This document shows positions 1 to 8,782 of a stretch of DNA of 64,000 nt, piece by piece. Position 1 is the first letter of the stretch. The number at the start of each line of letters is the position of its first letter. This DNA is from Flavobacterium lacus (GTDB lineage Bacteria > Bacteroidota > Bacteroidia > Flavobacteriales > Flavobacteriaceae). The stretch is from NCBI RefSeq assembly GCF_003268815.1, contig NZ_QLSV01000017.1, positions 17,701-81,700 of the forward strand. The letters are read 5' to 3'. A program made the translations under genes and the position numbers. The notes beneath the pieces were generated by a model. That model did not search any database, was not told where the DNA came from, and saw only the letters and a program-made list of their open reading frames with translations.

Positions 1-542
1 CTTATTTCAGAATACGTTTGTGTCAATTGATTACTTATTCCGTCTAATAAAGTTGAAAAACCTAAGGCAACTAAAAGAATAAATCCCAGACTCCCAATTA
101 CACCAAACGATAATAATCGAGCTTTAATAAATAACCATAACCCTGATCTTTTCTTTGGTCGTAATCCCCAAATGGTGTTAATAGAATCTTGTATTTCGGC
201 AAAGACAGACGTAGCAGCAAAAATCAAAGTAGCAATTCCGATTACGGCAGCAATAGTACTGCTTTGTGATAACGCTAAATTCTGAATCATGGATTGCAAT
301 TGTTCAGCACTTGAAGCACCCACAAAACTTTTAGCTTGTGAGTAGATGGCTCCTTCAATGGCTTCTCTTCCCCAAAAAACGTCGCAAATAAATAAAATTA
401 CTAATAAAAGTGGAGCCAACGAAAAAACAGTTATATAGGCTAAAGAGGCACTCATTTTCAGTATTTTGAACTCTGTAAAGCCTTCTAAAGTATCTTTGAT
501 TACTTCGTAAAACGATTTGATATAGCTTTGATTTGTAGGCAT
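1..542 (-). CDS. YihY/BrkB family inner-membrane protein (3' end cut by window)
   Basis: Reading leftwards from the ATG at 542, the frame is open to the window edge, giving about 180 residues of a YihY/virulence-factor-BrkB (UPF0761) type protein. The N-terminal part includes the family-typical stretch MSASLAYITVFSLAPLLLV, then further hydrophobic helices and an INTIWGLRPKKRSG segment resembling the family's cytoplasmic loop. The role of the family is unsettled; it was once called ribonuclease BN, which was later withdrawn. The start lies 12 bp after the histidine kinase stop, so it is probably the last gene of the AraC-response regulator-kinase operon, hinting at an envelope or stress role. 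The C-terminal part is outside the window. Confidence 0.85.
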   Translation of the reverse strand, partial: MPTNQSYIKSFYEVIKDTLEGFTEFKILKMSASLAYITVFSLAPLLLVILFICDVFWGREAIEGAIYSQAKSFVGASSAEQLQSMIQNLALSQSSTIAAVIGIATLIFAATSVFAEIQDSINTIWGLRPKKRSGLWLFIKARLLSFGVIGSLGFILLVALGFSTLLDGISNQLTQTYSEI

Positions 543-554
543 TTAATTTTTGTT

Positions 555-2327
555 TTATGCTGTAGGTAAATAAATTATAATCTTGGCTCCTTCATCGGGT
601 TGACCTTCGGCACAAATGAAACCGTAATGATTTTTAACTATTTTTTTACAAATTGCTAATCCAACTCCTGTTCCTTGGTAGCTGTCTTTTGCATGCAGTC
701 TGTTGAAAAGTAAAAATATTTTCTTTGAATCATCCGGATGAAATCCAATACCGTTATCTAAGAAAGTAATTTTGTGATACATTCTAGTTGAATTATCCTC
801 AATATTATCTTCTTCATTTGCTTTTACTTTATCACATGCAACGGTAATAATTGGTGGTTGATTTAGTTTCCTGTATTTGATGGAGTTATTGATTAAATTG
901 ATAAACAATTGCCTTAACTGAAAGGGAATTCCTTTCACTTTAGGAAGCTCTTCAAAATGAACCGTTGCATTGGTTTCTTCCATCAATTGAGATAATTCCT
1001 GAATTGACGCATAGGCTGTATCATTTAAATCAACTTCTTCAAAACTGCTGTCGGTTTTATTGGTTCTTGAATATTGCAACAAGTCATCAATCAATACACG
1101 CATTCTGCTAGCGGCCACCACAATTCTTTCCAGATATTCTTTTCCTGTTTCTGTCAAATGGTCTTTTTCTTTTTCGTTTATTCGAGAAATAAAGGTTTGA
1201 ATTTTTCGCAGTGGTTCCTGTAAATCATGACTGGCGGCATAATTAAATTCAACCAATTCTTTGTTGTTTCTCTCTAAATCTGCATTTTTTTCATGTAAAA
1301 TTATTTTTTTCAAAATATCTTCTGTGACGTCTTGCGTTGTTCCGATGATGATTTTTTCATCAAATCGGTTTATGAATAACTTTCCGACAGAACGCAAATG
1401 TCTCACCGCACCATCTTTTCTAATTATTCTGTAATTTATTGTTGGAAGGCTTTCATTATTTATAACGTTATTTATGGAATTTGCAGCAATTTCCATATCC
1501 TCGGGATGTACAAATTTTAAAAAATCTGCAACAGTTGCTTCAAAAGATTGCGGTTCTAATCCGTGAAGTCTGAATTGATTGTCTGAAAATTGGATTTCAT
1601 TTTTTTCCATGTTCCAAGTCCAACTGCTGTAATTTCCCAAAATTTCAGCTTGTTTTATTGATTCTTGAGAAACTTTTAATTTGGAATTGGATTGCTCAAT
1701 TCTTTTAAAATCACTGTTTATTTTGATGTAGGCTAGGATGATAAAAAATAAGGTTATAAATATGACGAGCAAGGCGTAAAGAGGCGTATAAGAAAGGGAG
1801 TCGTTAAAATGATATTCTCGTCTTTCCAAAAGTTTATTTTCGAGAGAAATCATTTCGTCAACTTTCTTACGAATTTGATCCATCACAATCTTACCATTGC
1901 TTTCATAATATTTTTTATATAGATCTTTGTCTTCGTATTTTTTATTAAAATAAGTATACCGCAACACAATTAAATGATGGAGTTCTTTTAGTTTTTTTTG
2001 TTGTGATTGATTGTCTGCTGTAATTTTTTGGAGTCTAAAAAAAGCGTTGTCCACTTTTTTTCTTGAATGTGTGTAGGAGTCTAAAAACAGCGTATCTCCG
2101 TATAATAAATAACCCCGATAACCGGTTTCGCCATCTTTAATATAAGAGATAACACGCTCTAGTTCGAGTTGAACTTCATAGGAGTGAATTACTAAGTCTC
2201 TCGATTTGTTGAGGTTTATGATGTGTTTATACGATACAGCAGCGGTAAACAAAATGGCAGCCAACGAAACAACAAACACTATTCTAAGTAAAAGAGGCGA
2301 TTTATGTAGGTTAATAATTTTAAGCAT
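555..2327 (-). CDS. Membrane sensor histidine kinase with CHASE3 and PAS domains
   Basis: A 590-residue sensor kinase. A first membrane helix (about residues 11-33) and a second (about 182-202) bracket an extracytoplasmic CHASE3-type region containing GYRGYLL. A PAS domain with a PAC-like tail (FVHPEDM, NYRIIRKDG, GTTQDVTE) follows, then a short coiled coil and the kinase core. The phosphoacceptor is His367 in AASHDLQEPLRKI; the ATPase domain shows the N box INLINNSIKYR and the glycine boxes DNGIGF and GTGVGLAI. It is predicted to autophosphorylate and pass phosphate to the response regulator whose stop lies 1 bp before its start. The ligand is unknown. All kinase motifs are intact. Confidence 0.93.
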   Translation of the reverse strand: MLKIINLHKSPLLLRIVFVVSLAAILFTAAVSYKHIINLNKSRDLVIHSYEVQLELERVISYIKDGETGYRGYLLYGDTLFLDSYTHSRKKVDNAFFRLQKITADNQSQQKKLKELHHLIVLRYTYFNKKYEDKDLYKKYYESNGKIVMDQIRKKVDEMISLENKLLERREYHFNDSLSYTPLYALLVIFITLFFIILAYIKINSDFKRIEQSNSKLKVSQESIKQAEILGNYSSWTWNMEKNEIQFSDNQFRLHGLEPQSFEATVADFLKFVHPEDMEIAANSINNVINNESLPTINYRIIRKDGAVRHLRSVGKLFINRFDEKIIIGTTQDVTEDILKKIILHEKNADLERNNKELVEFNYAASHDLQEPLRKIQTFISRINEKEKDHLTETGKEYLERIVVAASRMRVLIDDLLQYSRTNKTDSSFEEVDLNDTAYASIQELSQLMEETNATVHFEELPKVKGIPFQLRQLFINLINNSIKYRKLNQPPIITVACDKVKANEEDNIEDNSTRMYHKITFLDNGIGFHPDDSKKIFLLFNRLHAKDSYQGTGVGLAICKKIVKNHYGFICAEGQPDEGAKIIIYLPTA

Positions 2328-2328
2328 T

Positions 2329-2775
2329 TTACATTCTCAATAAGAAATTATCTTTGTTTAATCTAGAGGTGTGATATTGCCAGTTTAAGGTCACCACTTC
2401 TCGTAATATCTTTTTTAAAGTATCAAAATCACTTGGTTTTTTAATATAAATATTGGCTCCTTGCACAAATGTGTTTTCTACATCTTCTTCTGAGGAGGAT
2501 GTAGAATAAATGGCAATGGCTATATCATTAAATTTTTCTACTTTCTTTATTTCTAATAAACATTCAAAGCCATTTTTCTTTGGCATGTTTAAATCTAGAA
2601 ATAGAATGTTTGGCAAAATCGTTTCCGGATGATGCAAAAAATTCATTAATTCTTCACCATCGCAATGTGTGGTAACAACAGTATTAATTTTTAACTCTTC
2701 AAAAGCGTCTTCAAAGAAAAGTCGATCATCTTCATCATCATCAGCAAGAGCAATAGTAATGTGGTTTTTTTGCAT
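2329..2775 (-). CDS. Single-domain response regulator (Rcp1/CheY-like)
   Basis: 148 residues with only a receiver domain and no output domain. The acidic pocket is ADDDEDD near the N terminus, the phosphoacceptor is Asp61 in LFLDLNMPKKNG, and the conserved lysine lies in YIKKPSD. This is the Rcp1-like subgroup often paired with phytochrome-type or CHASE3 histidine kinases. It lies between the AraC-like gene (10-bp gap) and the kinase gene (1-bp gap), so it is almost certainly co-transcribed and the kinase's partner. Because it lacks a DNA-binding domain, output must go through protein contacts or a phosphorelay; the AraC-like protein upstream is an obvious but untested downstream partner. Confidence 0.93.
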   Translation of the reverse strand: MQKNHITIALADDDEDDRLFFEDAFEELKINTVVTTHCDGEELMNFLHHPETILPNILFLDLNMPKKNGFECLLEIKKVEKFNDIAIAIYSTSSSEEDVENTFVQGANIYIKKPSDFDTLKKILREVVTLNWQYHTSRLNKDNFLLRM

Positions 2776-2785
2776 AATTTATAGG

Positions 2786-3343
2786 TTAGTTTTTTAATGA
2801 TTGTACCCTTCGTTTTGCGATAATACGCTGAAAAGCTGAAGGAGTGATTCCGGTAATTTTTTTAAACTGCGTGCTCAAATGGGCCACACTGGAGTAATTG
2901 AGTTGATATGCAATTTCAGTTAAAGTCAGTTGGTTGTTGAGAATTAAGTTTTTAGCCAATTCAATTTTCTGTATCATAATGAAATTTTCTATGGAAGTAT
3001 AGGTAACTTCTGAAAATAAATTAGATAAATAGCCATAACTGTGATTCAATTTTTCTGTAAGATAAACAGAACTCTTAACAGATAAAGGTTCTTCACTATT
3101 CACCATTTCTGTAATAGTATCTTTTATTTTTTGTATCAGTATACTTTTTTGATTTTCAATTATTTCAATACCGTATTCCGATAAGGCAGTTGTTATTAGC
3201 TCTAATTTTTCATTCGAAATAGTATCTTGTAGTTCAATTTCGCCAAAGCCAATGACCGAAAACTTGAGGTTGAGTGCAGCCAGTTTTTCTTCCACAATTT
3301 TTTTCGTTAAAATGGTATAATCAAACTTTAAATATGCTTTCAT
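2786..3343 (-). CDS. AraC-family transcriptional regulator
   Basis: 185 residues with an AraC-type helix-turn-helix pair at the C terminus (LTLTEIAYQLNYSSVAHLSTQFKKITGITPSAFQ, about residues 138-172, given here in shortened sense by its key segments LTEIAYQLNYSS and FKKITGITPSAF). The N-terminal 80 residues are not the usual cupin sensor and I do not recognise them. It is the first gene of the four-gene minus-strand operon with a response regulator, a kinase and YihY. AraC proteins of this short type are common in Flavobacterium next to CsbD and AI-2E transporter genes, which also follow here. Its targets are unknown. Confidence 0.85.
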   Translation of the reverse strand: MKAYLKFDYTILTKKIVEEKLAALNLKFSVIGFGEIELQDTISNEKLELITTALSEYGIEIIENQKSILIQKIKDTITEMVNSEEPLSVKSSVYLTEKLNHSYGYLSNLFSEVTYTSIENFIMIQKIELAKNLILNNQLTLTEIAYQLNYSSVAHLSTQFKKITGITPSAFQRIIAKRRVQSLKN

Positions 3344-3431
3344 AGGCAGTTAATATATTGAGTAAAAATAGATAAATCTTTCTGGAAATTAAATAGTTTT
3401 GTAGTAATAGTTTTATTTCCTGTAGGATTAA

Positions 3432-4562
3432 TTAGTCTATAATTTTGGATTTTTCTTTTCTCATTTTTTTCCAAATTTTCAATCGTATTCTTGCATTGCT
3501 GCGTAAATGTTCATCTAAAGGTTCACCAATTAAAAACCCATAAGGCTTTAATTCAGGAATGGTGTCAAAAATAACTTTTAAACTGGCAACAACCGGAAGG
3601 GCTACAATCATTCCGGCAATTCCCCAAAGCATTGAAAACAAAATTATAGAAAGAATGGCAACAAATGCATTGATACTTACTTTGGAACCAGTAACTTTTG
3701 GGGTGATGAAATTTCCTTCCAAAAACTGAATAAAGCCAAAAATCGCAATAACCATAATAGGATATAACAAAGAGTCTTTTGTCGCGAGTGCCACAATAGC
3801 CGGAAGCAGCGAGCCAATGATGATTCCGATATAAGGAATTAAAAGCAGTAATGCAGCTAAAAAACCAAAGAAAATCGCGTTGTCTATTCCTAAAATTAAT
3901 AAACCAATCGAGTTCAGAATTCCAACAATTCCCATAACGGTAAACAAACCAATTAAATAGTTTTGTTGAACGTGATATAGTTTACCTAAAATTGTTTTAG
4001 CTCGTAAGGTATTGCCGTCTTTTGAAAAAGCCCTGTAAATAAAGCTCTTGAAAAATTTGCGGTAGATTAAAAAGAAAAAGATGTAGAGTGGAATTAATAC
4101 TACATCGGTGAAGATACTACCCGACATGGTAACAAATTCAATAATATTTGATGAGTTTTCCTTTAAAGTTTCACCAAGATTTATTTTTTTTAAGGATAAT
4201 TCGCGTTGGTCTATTCCAAAGGTCGATTCAGCTTTAGTGGCTAGGGAATTATAGACATCACTCAATTTGTCTGCATACGTCCCACCTTTATCCATAATGT
4301 CTGAAATCTGAAAACCGATAAAAGTGAGTAAGGAAAACACCATCAGTGACAGCAACACAATTGCAAAAATAGCAGAAACCACTCGGTTAAAGTGCCATTT
4401 CCGTTCCAGATAAGATACAAAAGGAAAAACAGAAACACTTAGGATAATGGCAATAATAATAGGGACCACTACTGGTTTCAGCACATATAAAACAAAAACC
4501 AGACTTATAATAAAAACCAGGTTCTGTGCATAGGAATTTTCATTTTTTGCAGTGGTTATCAT
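3432..4562 (-). CDS. AI-2E family transporter
   Basis: 376 residues with about seven or eight hydrophobic helices, matching the AI-2E/PerM/TqsA family of exporters. Typical features are the N-terminal paired helices rich in V, I and P (LKPVVVPIIIAIILSVSVFP), a central soluble segment (about residues 85-150), and the conserved glycine/proline-rich LLLIPYIGIIIGSLLPAIVAL followed by ITPKVTGSKVSINAF. The family includes putative autoinducer exporters and Na/Li antiporters, so the substrate cannot be inferred. It lies between CsbD and the AraC operon on the same strand, with an apparent terminator separating it from csbD, so it probably has its own promoter. Confidence 0.9.
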   Translation of the reverse strand: MITTAKNENSYAQNLVFIISLVFVLYVLKPVVVPIIIAIILSVSVFPFVSYLERKWHFNRVVSAIFAIVLLSLMVFSLLTFIGFQISDIMDKGGTYADKLSDVYNSLATKAESTFGIDQRELSLKKINLGETLKENSSNIIEFVTMSGSIFTDVVLIPLYIFFFLIYRKFFKSFIYRAFSKDGNTLRAKTILGKLYHVQQNYLIGLFTVMGIVGILNSIGLLILGIDNAIFFGFLAALLLLIPYIGIIIGSLLPAIVALATKDSLLYPIMVIAIFGFIQFLEGNFITPKVTGSKVSINAFVAILSIILFSMLWGIAGMIVALPVVASLKVIFDTIPELKPYGFLIGEPLDEHLRSNARIRLKIWKKMRKEKSKIID

Positions 4563-4584
4563 ACAAAAATTATTGGTTAGATTT

Positions 4585-4615
4585 AAAAAAGAGGAATTAT
4601 CACAATTCCTCTTTT
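4585..4615 (-). terminator. Rho-independent terminator after the CsbD gene
   Basis: Perfect 12-bp arms, AAAAGAGGAATT at 4587-4598 and AATTCCTCTTTT at 4604-4615, separated by 5 bp. On the minus strand the hairpin is followed by a run of T (complement of 4585-4590). It sits between the csbD stop and the AI-2E transporter start. Confidence 0.85.
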
Positions 4616-4635
4616 CAGTTTAAAGGTACACAATT

Positions 4636-4821
4636 TTAAAGCTCTTCAATCATTTTCTTCACTTCTTCTTTGGTTTTGCCAACCCTTTGTTGAATTTTTC
4701 CGTAAAGTTCATCTTCTTTTCCTTCAACATAAAGCAAATCATCGTCTGTTAAGTCAGCATATTTTTGCTTCAATTTTCCTTTTAACTCGTTCCATTTTCC
4801 TTTCATTTCAGTCGTTTCCAT
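4636..4821 (-). CDS. CsbD family stress-response protein
   Basis: A 61-residue, highly charged protein whose start METTEMKGKWNELKGKLKQ and the following LTDDDL and GKEDELYGKIQ match the CsbD family. Members are small general-stress proteins (sigma-B regulated in Bacillus) of unknown biochemical activity. It has its own terminator just downstream and about 150 bp of non-coding DNA upstream, shared divergently with pyrF. Its position near the AraC-response regulator-kinase operon fits a stress regulon, but this is inference. Confidence 0.92.
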   Translation of the reverse strand: METTEMKGKWNELKGKLKQKYADLTDDDLLYVEGKEDELYGKIQQRVGKTKEEVKKMIEEL

Positions 4822-4948
4822 GATCGTTTGATTTAAATTAATATACGTTTGTTTTGTACTTACAAATTTACCACCGGTTCATTAGAATGGTGTTACATAA
4901 TTTTTTCAGATTGTTATATAATTATATGGAAAGTCGTTTTCATCTTTG

Positions 4949-4956
4949 TAAATTTG
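4949..4956 (+). promoter_or_regulatory. Predicted -7 promoter box of pyrF
   Basis: TAAATTTG matches the Bacteroidetes primary sigma -7 consensus TAnnTTTG. It lies 22 bp before the TTG start of pyrF. I see no clear -33 TTG at the ideal distance. Confidence 0.5.
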
Positions 4957-4978
4957 CCAAACAACTAACTTTTTTGTC

Positions 4979-5791
4979 TTGACTACAACACAACTTATTG
5001 AACAGATTCATCTGAAAAAATCGTTTTTATGTATTGGTTTAGATGTCGATTTGACTAAAATTCCACAATATCTTCTTCAAACAGAAGATCCGATTTTTGA
5101 ATTCAACAAAGCCATTATCGATGCAACACATGACGTGTGCGTTTCCTACAAACCCAATACCGCATTTTATGAAGCGTATGGTTTGCAGGGATGGCAATCG
5201 CTACAAAAAACAATTGATTATATCAATCAAAATTTCCCTGAAATTTTTACCATTGCCGATGCCAAACGTGGCGATATTGGAAACACTTCATCCATGTATG
5301 CTAAAGCTTTTTTAGAAGATTTGAATTTTGATTCCGTCACCGTTGCACCTTATATGGGAAAAGATTCGGTGGAACCATTTTTGGCTTTTGATAATAAGCA
5401 TACCATTTTATTGGCATTAACATCCAATGAAGGAGCCTTCGATTTTCAAACCAAACTTTCTGATGGGACTGAAATTTATAAACACGTTGTAGAAACTTCA
5501 AAGACATGGAAGAACAGTCAAAATTTGATGTACGTAGTCGGAGCCACCAAAGCCGAGTATTTCTCTGAAATCCGGAAAATTGTTCCCGATAGTTTTTTAC
5601 TTGTTCCCGGAGTTGGAGCACAAGGCGGAAGCTTACAGGAAGTTTGCAAATACGGATTGAATGCAAATGTTGGTTTGCTCATCAATTCTTCACGCGGAAT
5701 TATTTATGCTTCAAACGAAGAGGATTTTGCGATTAAAGCTAGAGTGGAAGCGTTGAAATTGCAAAAAGAGATGGAAGAAATTTTGAAATAG
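4979..5791 (+). CDS. pyrF: Orotidine-5'-phosphate decarboxylase
   Basis: Decarboxylates OMP to UMP, the last step of pyrimidine synthesis. The 270-residue protein belongs to the longer type-2 PyrF group. Substrate-binding and catalytic signatures are visible: [12 protein letters not shown] near the N terminus (residues 18-29), the catalytic D94-A-K96-R-G-D99 cluster in [12 protein letters not shown], and VPGVGAQGG near residue 215. The start is a TTG at 4979: no in-frame ATG exists before the conserved N-terminal motif, and homologues begin with a similar MTT-QL sequence. A binding-protein gene follows after 9 bp and may be co-transcribed. Confidence 0.95.
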   Translation: MTTTQLIEQIHLKKSFLCIGLDVDLTKIPQYLLQTEDPIFEFNKAIIDATHDVCVSYKPNTAFYEAYGLQGWQSLQKTIDYINQNFPEIFTIADAKRGDIGNTSSMYAKAFLEDLNFDSVTVAPYMGKDSVEPFLAFDNKHTILLALTSNEGAFDFQTKLSDGTEIYKHVVETSKTWKNSQNLMYVVGATKAEYFSEIRKIVPDSFLLVPGVGAQGGSLQEVCKYGLNANVGLLINSSRGIIYASNEEDFAIKARVEALKLQKEMEEILK

Positions 5792-5800
5792 AAATCAAAA

Positions 5801-6592
5801 ATGATTTACATCGACCAAATAGAAACTGAACATACATTTGAGACCACTCCCAAACGCATTGTTTCCCTCGTTCCTTCGCAAACCGAATTGTTATATGATT
5901 TAGGTTTGGAAGATTCCATTGTGGGCATCACAAAATTTTGTGTTCATCCCTCTCATTTTAAGGCAACCAAGCAAATCGTTGGCGGAACAAAAACAATCAA
6001 ATTCAAGAAAATACTTGCTTTAAAACCCGATCTTGTTATTTGCAACAAAGAAGAAAACACCAAAGAAATAGTAGAAGAATTAAGTCTAATTTGTCCGGTT
6101 TGGGTAACAGATATTGTTACGATTCAAGATAATTTGCAAATGATTTCCGATTTTGGTCAGCTCTTCAACAAACGCACGGAAGCTCAAAAATGGGTGGATA
6201 AAATCAATTTTGCCTACAACGATTTTCAACACTTTGTCAAAGAAAAACCCATTCGAAAAACAGCTTATTTCATTTGGGCAAATCCGTATATGGTAGCCGG
6301 AAAAGAAACGTTTATCAATGAAATGCTATTGTTAAATCATTTTCAGAATATTTACCAGGAAAAAGGACGTTATCCTGAAATTGAATTGGAGAAAATGCGA
6401 CAAGAGGGCGACCCCGAGATTGTTTTTTTATCCTCAGAACCATTTCCATTCAAAGACAGTCATGCTTTTGAAATTGGACGATGTACGCATCATGCCAAAA
6501 CCATTTTTGTAGATGGAGAAATGTTTTCTTGGTATGGTAGCCGAATCCTAAAAGCCTTTGATTATTTTAAAAAAATACATGAACAACTATAG
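5801..6592 (+). CDS. Helical-backbone metal-receptor (BtuF/FhuD-like) binding protein
   Basis: 263 residues of the class III periplasmic-binding-protein fold: RIVSLVPSQTELLYDLGLEDSIVGITKFC at the N terminus (residues 19-47, quoted only as its pieces SLVPSQTELLYDLGL and VGITKFC), then KILALKPDLVICNKEEN and a C-terminal half with WYGSRILKAFDYF. Proteins of this type bind cobalamin, haem or siderophores for TonB/ABC uptake. There is no N-terminal signal peptide or lipobox, which is unusual for a receptor, so the protein may be cytoplasmic or serve another purpose. No ABC permease is adjacent. It follows pyrF by 9 bp. Confidence 0.8.
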   Translation: MIYIDQIETEHTFETTPKRIVSLVPSQTELLYDLGLEDSIVGITKFCVHPSHFKATKQIVGGTKTIKFKKILALKPDLVICNKEENTKEIVEELSLICPVWVTDIVTIQDNLQMISDFGQLFNKRTEAQKWVDKINFAYNDFQHFVKEKPIRKTAYFIWANPYMVAGKETFINEMLLLNHFQNIYQEKGRYPEIELEKMRQEGDPEIVFLSSEPFPFKDSHAFEIGRCTHHAKTIFVDGEMFSWYGSRILKAFDYFKKIHEQL

Positions 6593-6631
6593 TTCAACCT
6601 CTTCTAATACGAGGGTTTCCCTTTTTTCAGT

Positions 6632-6742
6632 TTAAACATTTTCCGGTTTTTCAGCACTAGGTTGCTTTTTGTTTTTCAAGAAGTTTGAAAATTCTTCCTT
6701 TAAAAACTGTAATTCTTTATTTTCTTTAAATACGCCTTTCAT
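6632..6742 (-). CDS. Possible small protein of 36 residues
   Basis: A short reading frame, ATG at 6740-6742 (complement) to TAA at 6632-6634, encoding a charged peptide that starts MKGVFKENKELQFLKEEF and ends KPENV. It is lysine- and glutamate-rich and could form one amphipathic helix. It lies in the 236-bp gap between two plus-strand genes, opposite to both. No Shine-Dalgarno is visible, which is normal here. I do not recognise a family; it could be a chance frame. Confidence 0.4.
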   Translation of the reverse strand: MKGVFKENKELQFLKEEFSNFLKNKKQPSAEKPENV

Positions 6743-6828
6743 GGGGGTGAAGTTTTATTTTAGCAAAGATACATTATTGAAACATTAAATTTTCATTAAG
6801 ATTTGTTAAGATTGCAATTGTAGATAAA

Positions 6829-7644
6829 ATGACTATTTTTGTTGAAAATCAAAATTTAGTGATTGCTTATACTATTTACAACAATAATTCCAGTTCAGAA
6901 TGGGTAACTTTTGTGCATGGAGCGGGAGGAAGCTCTTCCATTTGGTTCAAACAAATTAGGGAGTTTCAAAAACATTTTAATGTTTTGTTACTGGATTTAA
7001 GGGGTCACGGTGATTCCAAACCCAATTTAAAAAACGGATTCAAACAAAAATATACCTTCAAATCCATCGCTCAAGATGTGTATGAAGTAATCGAGCATTT
7101 AAAAATTGAATCTTCGCATTTTGTGGGAATATCACTCGGAACGATTGTGATTAGACAATTGGCAGAAATGCATCCTACTAAAGTAAAATCCATGATTATG
7201 GGTGGAGCCATTTTAAAAATGAATTTCCGCTCACAAATTCTCATGAAACTCGGAAATATTTTTAAATACGTTTTACCTTATTTAGTGCTCTATCGCTTTT
7301 TTGCTTTTGTGATCATGCCCAAGAAAAATCACAAACAATCGCGATTACTTTTTATCAACGAAGCCAAAAAATTATACCAAAAAGAATTCATCAAATGGTT
7401 TAAATTAACAGCCGAAATAAATCCCGTACTAAAATGGTTTCGTCAAGTCGAAATCAATATTCCAACACTTTATGTGATGGGTGAAGAAGATTACATGTTC
7501 CTGCCTTCCGTTCGTCAAGTAGTGGAAAAACACTATAAAACGGCAGAATTATTTGTGATAGAAAATTGTGGACACGTAGTAAATGTGGAGCAACCACTTC
7601 AGTTCAATTCTGCGGTTATTTCATTCGTTCAGTCTAAAGCATAA
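6829..7644 (+). CDS. Alpha/beta-fold hydrolase
   Basis: 271 residues with the alpha/beta hydrolase pattern: an HGAGGS oxyanion-hole segment at 30-35, DLRGHGDS at 56-63, the nucleophile elbow G-I-S102-L-G, an acidic residue in VMGEEDYMF (about residue 220), and the catalytic histidine H249 in ENCGHVVNVEQP. The triad is therefore complete. The substrate cannot be predicted. There is no signal peptide, so it is likely cytoplasmic. A strong terminator follows directly and the gene appears monocistronic. Confidence 0.88.
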   Translation: MTIFVENQNLVIAYTIYNNNSSSEWVTFVHGAGGSSSIWFKQIREFQKHFNVLLLDLRGHGDSKPNLKNGFKQKYTFKSIAQDVYEVIEHLKIESSHFVGISLGTIVIRQLAEMHPTKVKSMIMGGAILKMNFRSQILMKLGNIFKYVLPYLVLYRFFAFVIMPKKNHKQSRLLFINEAKKLYQKEFIKWFKLTAEINPVLKWFRQVEINIPTLYVMGEEDYMFLPSVRQVVEKHYKTAELFVIENCGHVVNVEQPLQFNSAVISFVQSKA

Positions 7645-7647
7645 AAA

Positions 7648-7675
7648 AAAGTCAGCGGTCTCAATCACTGACTTT
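7648..7675 (+). terminator. Rho-independent terminator after the hydrolase
   Basis: Perfect 8-bp arms AAAGTCAG (7648-7655) and CTGACTTT (7668-7675), followed by CTTTT. It starts 4 bp after the stop codon at 7644. Confidence 0.8.
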
Positions 7676-7809
7676 CTTTTAACTAACTAACTCTAACCAA
7701 ACAAACCTTAAATTTATACTGCAAATATCGGCAGAAAAAGTAGAACGTTGTGTTAAGCATTTGTTATATATATGTTATTGATTATTAAATTTTTAGATCC
7801 GTCAAAAAA

Positions 7810-7839
7810 CCCATCACCCATCACCATTCACCCATCACC
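7810..7839. repeat. Heptamer tandem array (CCCATCA unit), touching a stop codon
   Basis: About 4.3 units of a 7-bp repeat, mostly CCCATCA. The array ends at 7839 and the stop codon of the DUF4197 gene begins at 7840. The same heptamer (as GGTGATG) occurs inside the methyltransferase gene at 44196-44225. Confidence 0.85.
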
Positions 7840-8550
7840 TTATTTATTATCCTGCATCGCAAAAACCCGCTTTAATAAATCCGAACTTCTCGCACTCAAA
7901 TTCGTTCGAATCTCTTTTTCTTCCACAGCCACCATTTTAAACACACCTTCCATGGCTTTGTTGGTAGTATAATCTGTTAAATCCGGATTAACTTTTGTAA
8001 CCAACGGAATCGAATTATATTTTGTAATGATGTTGGTCCAAACTTTATCGGCACCCACTTTTGCAAACGAATTTTTAATCACCGGATTAAATTTTGAATA
8101 CAACGCGTTCGAAGTCGTGTTCTGCAAATAGGAAGTGGCCGCTGTCTGATTTCCCATTAAAATAGTCTTTGCATCATTAAACGTCATTTGTTTCACGGCA
8201 TCCACAAAAATCGGAGTCGCTTCTTTCACCGCATCTTCCGCAGCACGGTTCAACACTTTCAAACCTTCATCAGCCAAACTCGATAAACCCATCGCACGTA
8301 GCCTCGAATCCACCATTTTTAACTCATCCGGAAGCAAAATTTTAACCGCCTCATTTTTAAAAAAGCCATCCGTTTTGGTCAGTTTCGACACTTGTTTGTC
8401 AATGCCATTGTTCAACGCTTCCTTCAACCCATTGGCAATATCAGCATTTCCGAGGATTCCACCGGTTTGAGGAAGTTGATTGGCAATTTGTTGCATTTCT
8501 GCACAACTAAAAAAGGTAAAGGCACACAAAAACAAAATCGTTTTTTTCAT
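7840..8550 (-). CDS. DUF4197 family lipoprotein
   Basis: 236 residues beginning MKKTILFLCAFTFFSCAEMQ: a type II signal peptide whose lipobox FFSC puts the lipidated cysteine at residue 16. The mature part is helical and matches DUF4197, with GLKEALNNGIDKQVSKLTK, GFFKNEAVKILLP and FNDAKTILMGNQTAATSYL as recognisable segments. It is predicted to sit on the periplasmic face of a membrane. Function is unknown. The gene stands alone; the 3' end abuts a heptamer array and the 5' flank is a long repeat-rich region. Confidence 0.88.
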   Translation of the reverse strand: MKKTILFLCAFTFFSCAEMQQIANQLPQTGGILGNADIANGLKEALNNGIDKQVSKLTKTDGFFKNEAVKILLPDELKMVDSRLRAMGLSSLADEGLKVLNRAAEDAVKEATPIFVDAVKQMTFNDAKTILMGNQTAATSYLQNTTSNALYSKFNPVIKNSFAKVGADKVWTNIITKYNSIPLVTKVNPDLTDYTTNKAMEGVFKMVAVEEKEIRTNLSARSSDLLKRVFAMQDNK

Positions 8551-8620
8551 AGTAGAGTAAATTTATATCCCAAAAGTAAGCAAATAGCATGCCTTTTCCA
8601 TCCGCACTAAGTTTTTTTTA

Positions 8621-8768
8621 AGAAGCTATTCCCGCTTTCCGTTCCAAGCTTTTTTGTCTTGTTGTTTTTTTCTAAGGCAAAAAAAGAGCTTCCGTTGGTC
8701 GCTTTTTTTTAGCCAAGAAAAAATACAACAATCCTGCAAAAGGCTTTCCATTGCAATCGGGGCTAGGG
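8621..8768. repeat. Dispersed fold-back element, copy 1
   Basis: About 148 bp, beginning AGCTATTCCCGCTTTCC and ending near CAATCGGGGCTAGG, with a conserved core GGTCGCTTTTTTTTAGCC followed by AAGAAAAA. The ends are imperfect inverted repeats of each other. Related copies lie at 20624-20766 and 52381-52522. It has no open reading frame of note. Confidence 0.8.
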
Positions 8769-8782
8769 GAGCAGAGTTAAAA

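Noticed and set aside
4822..4978. Riboswitch or RNA gene between csbD and pyrF
   Set aside because: The gap holds only a promoter box and no stable hairpins.
7810..7839. CRISPR array
   Set aside because: Units are 7 bp with no spacers, and no cas genes are in the window; the same holds for the other arrays.
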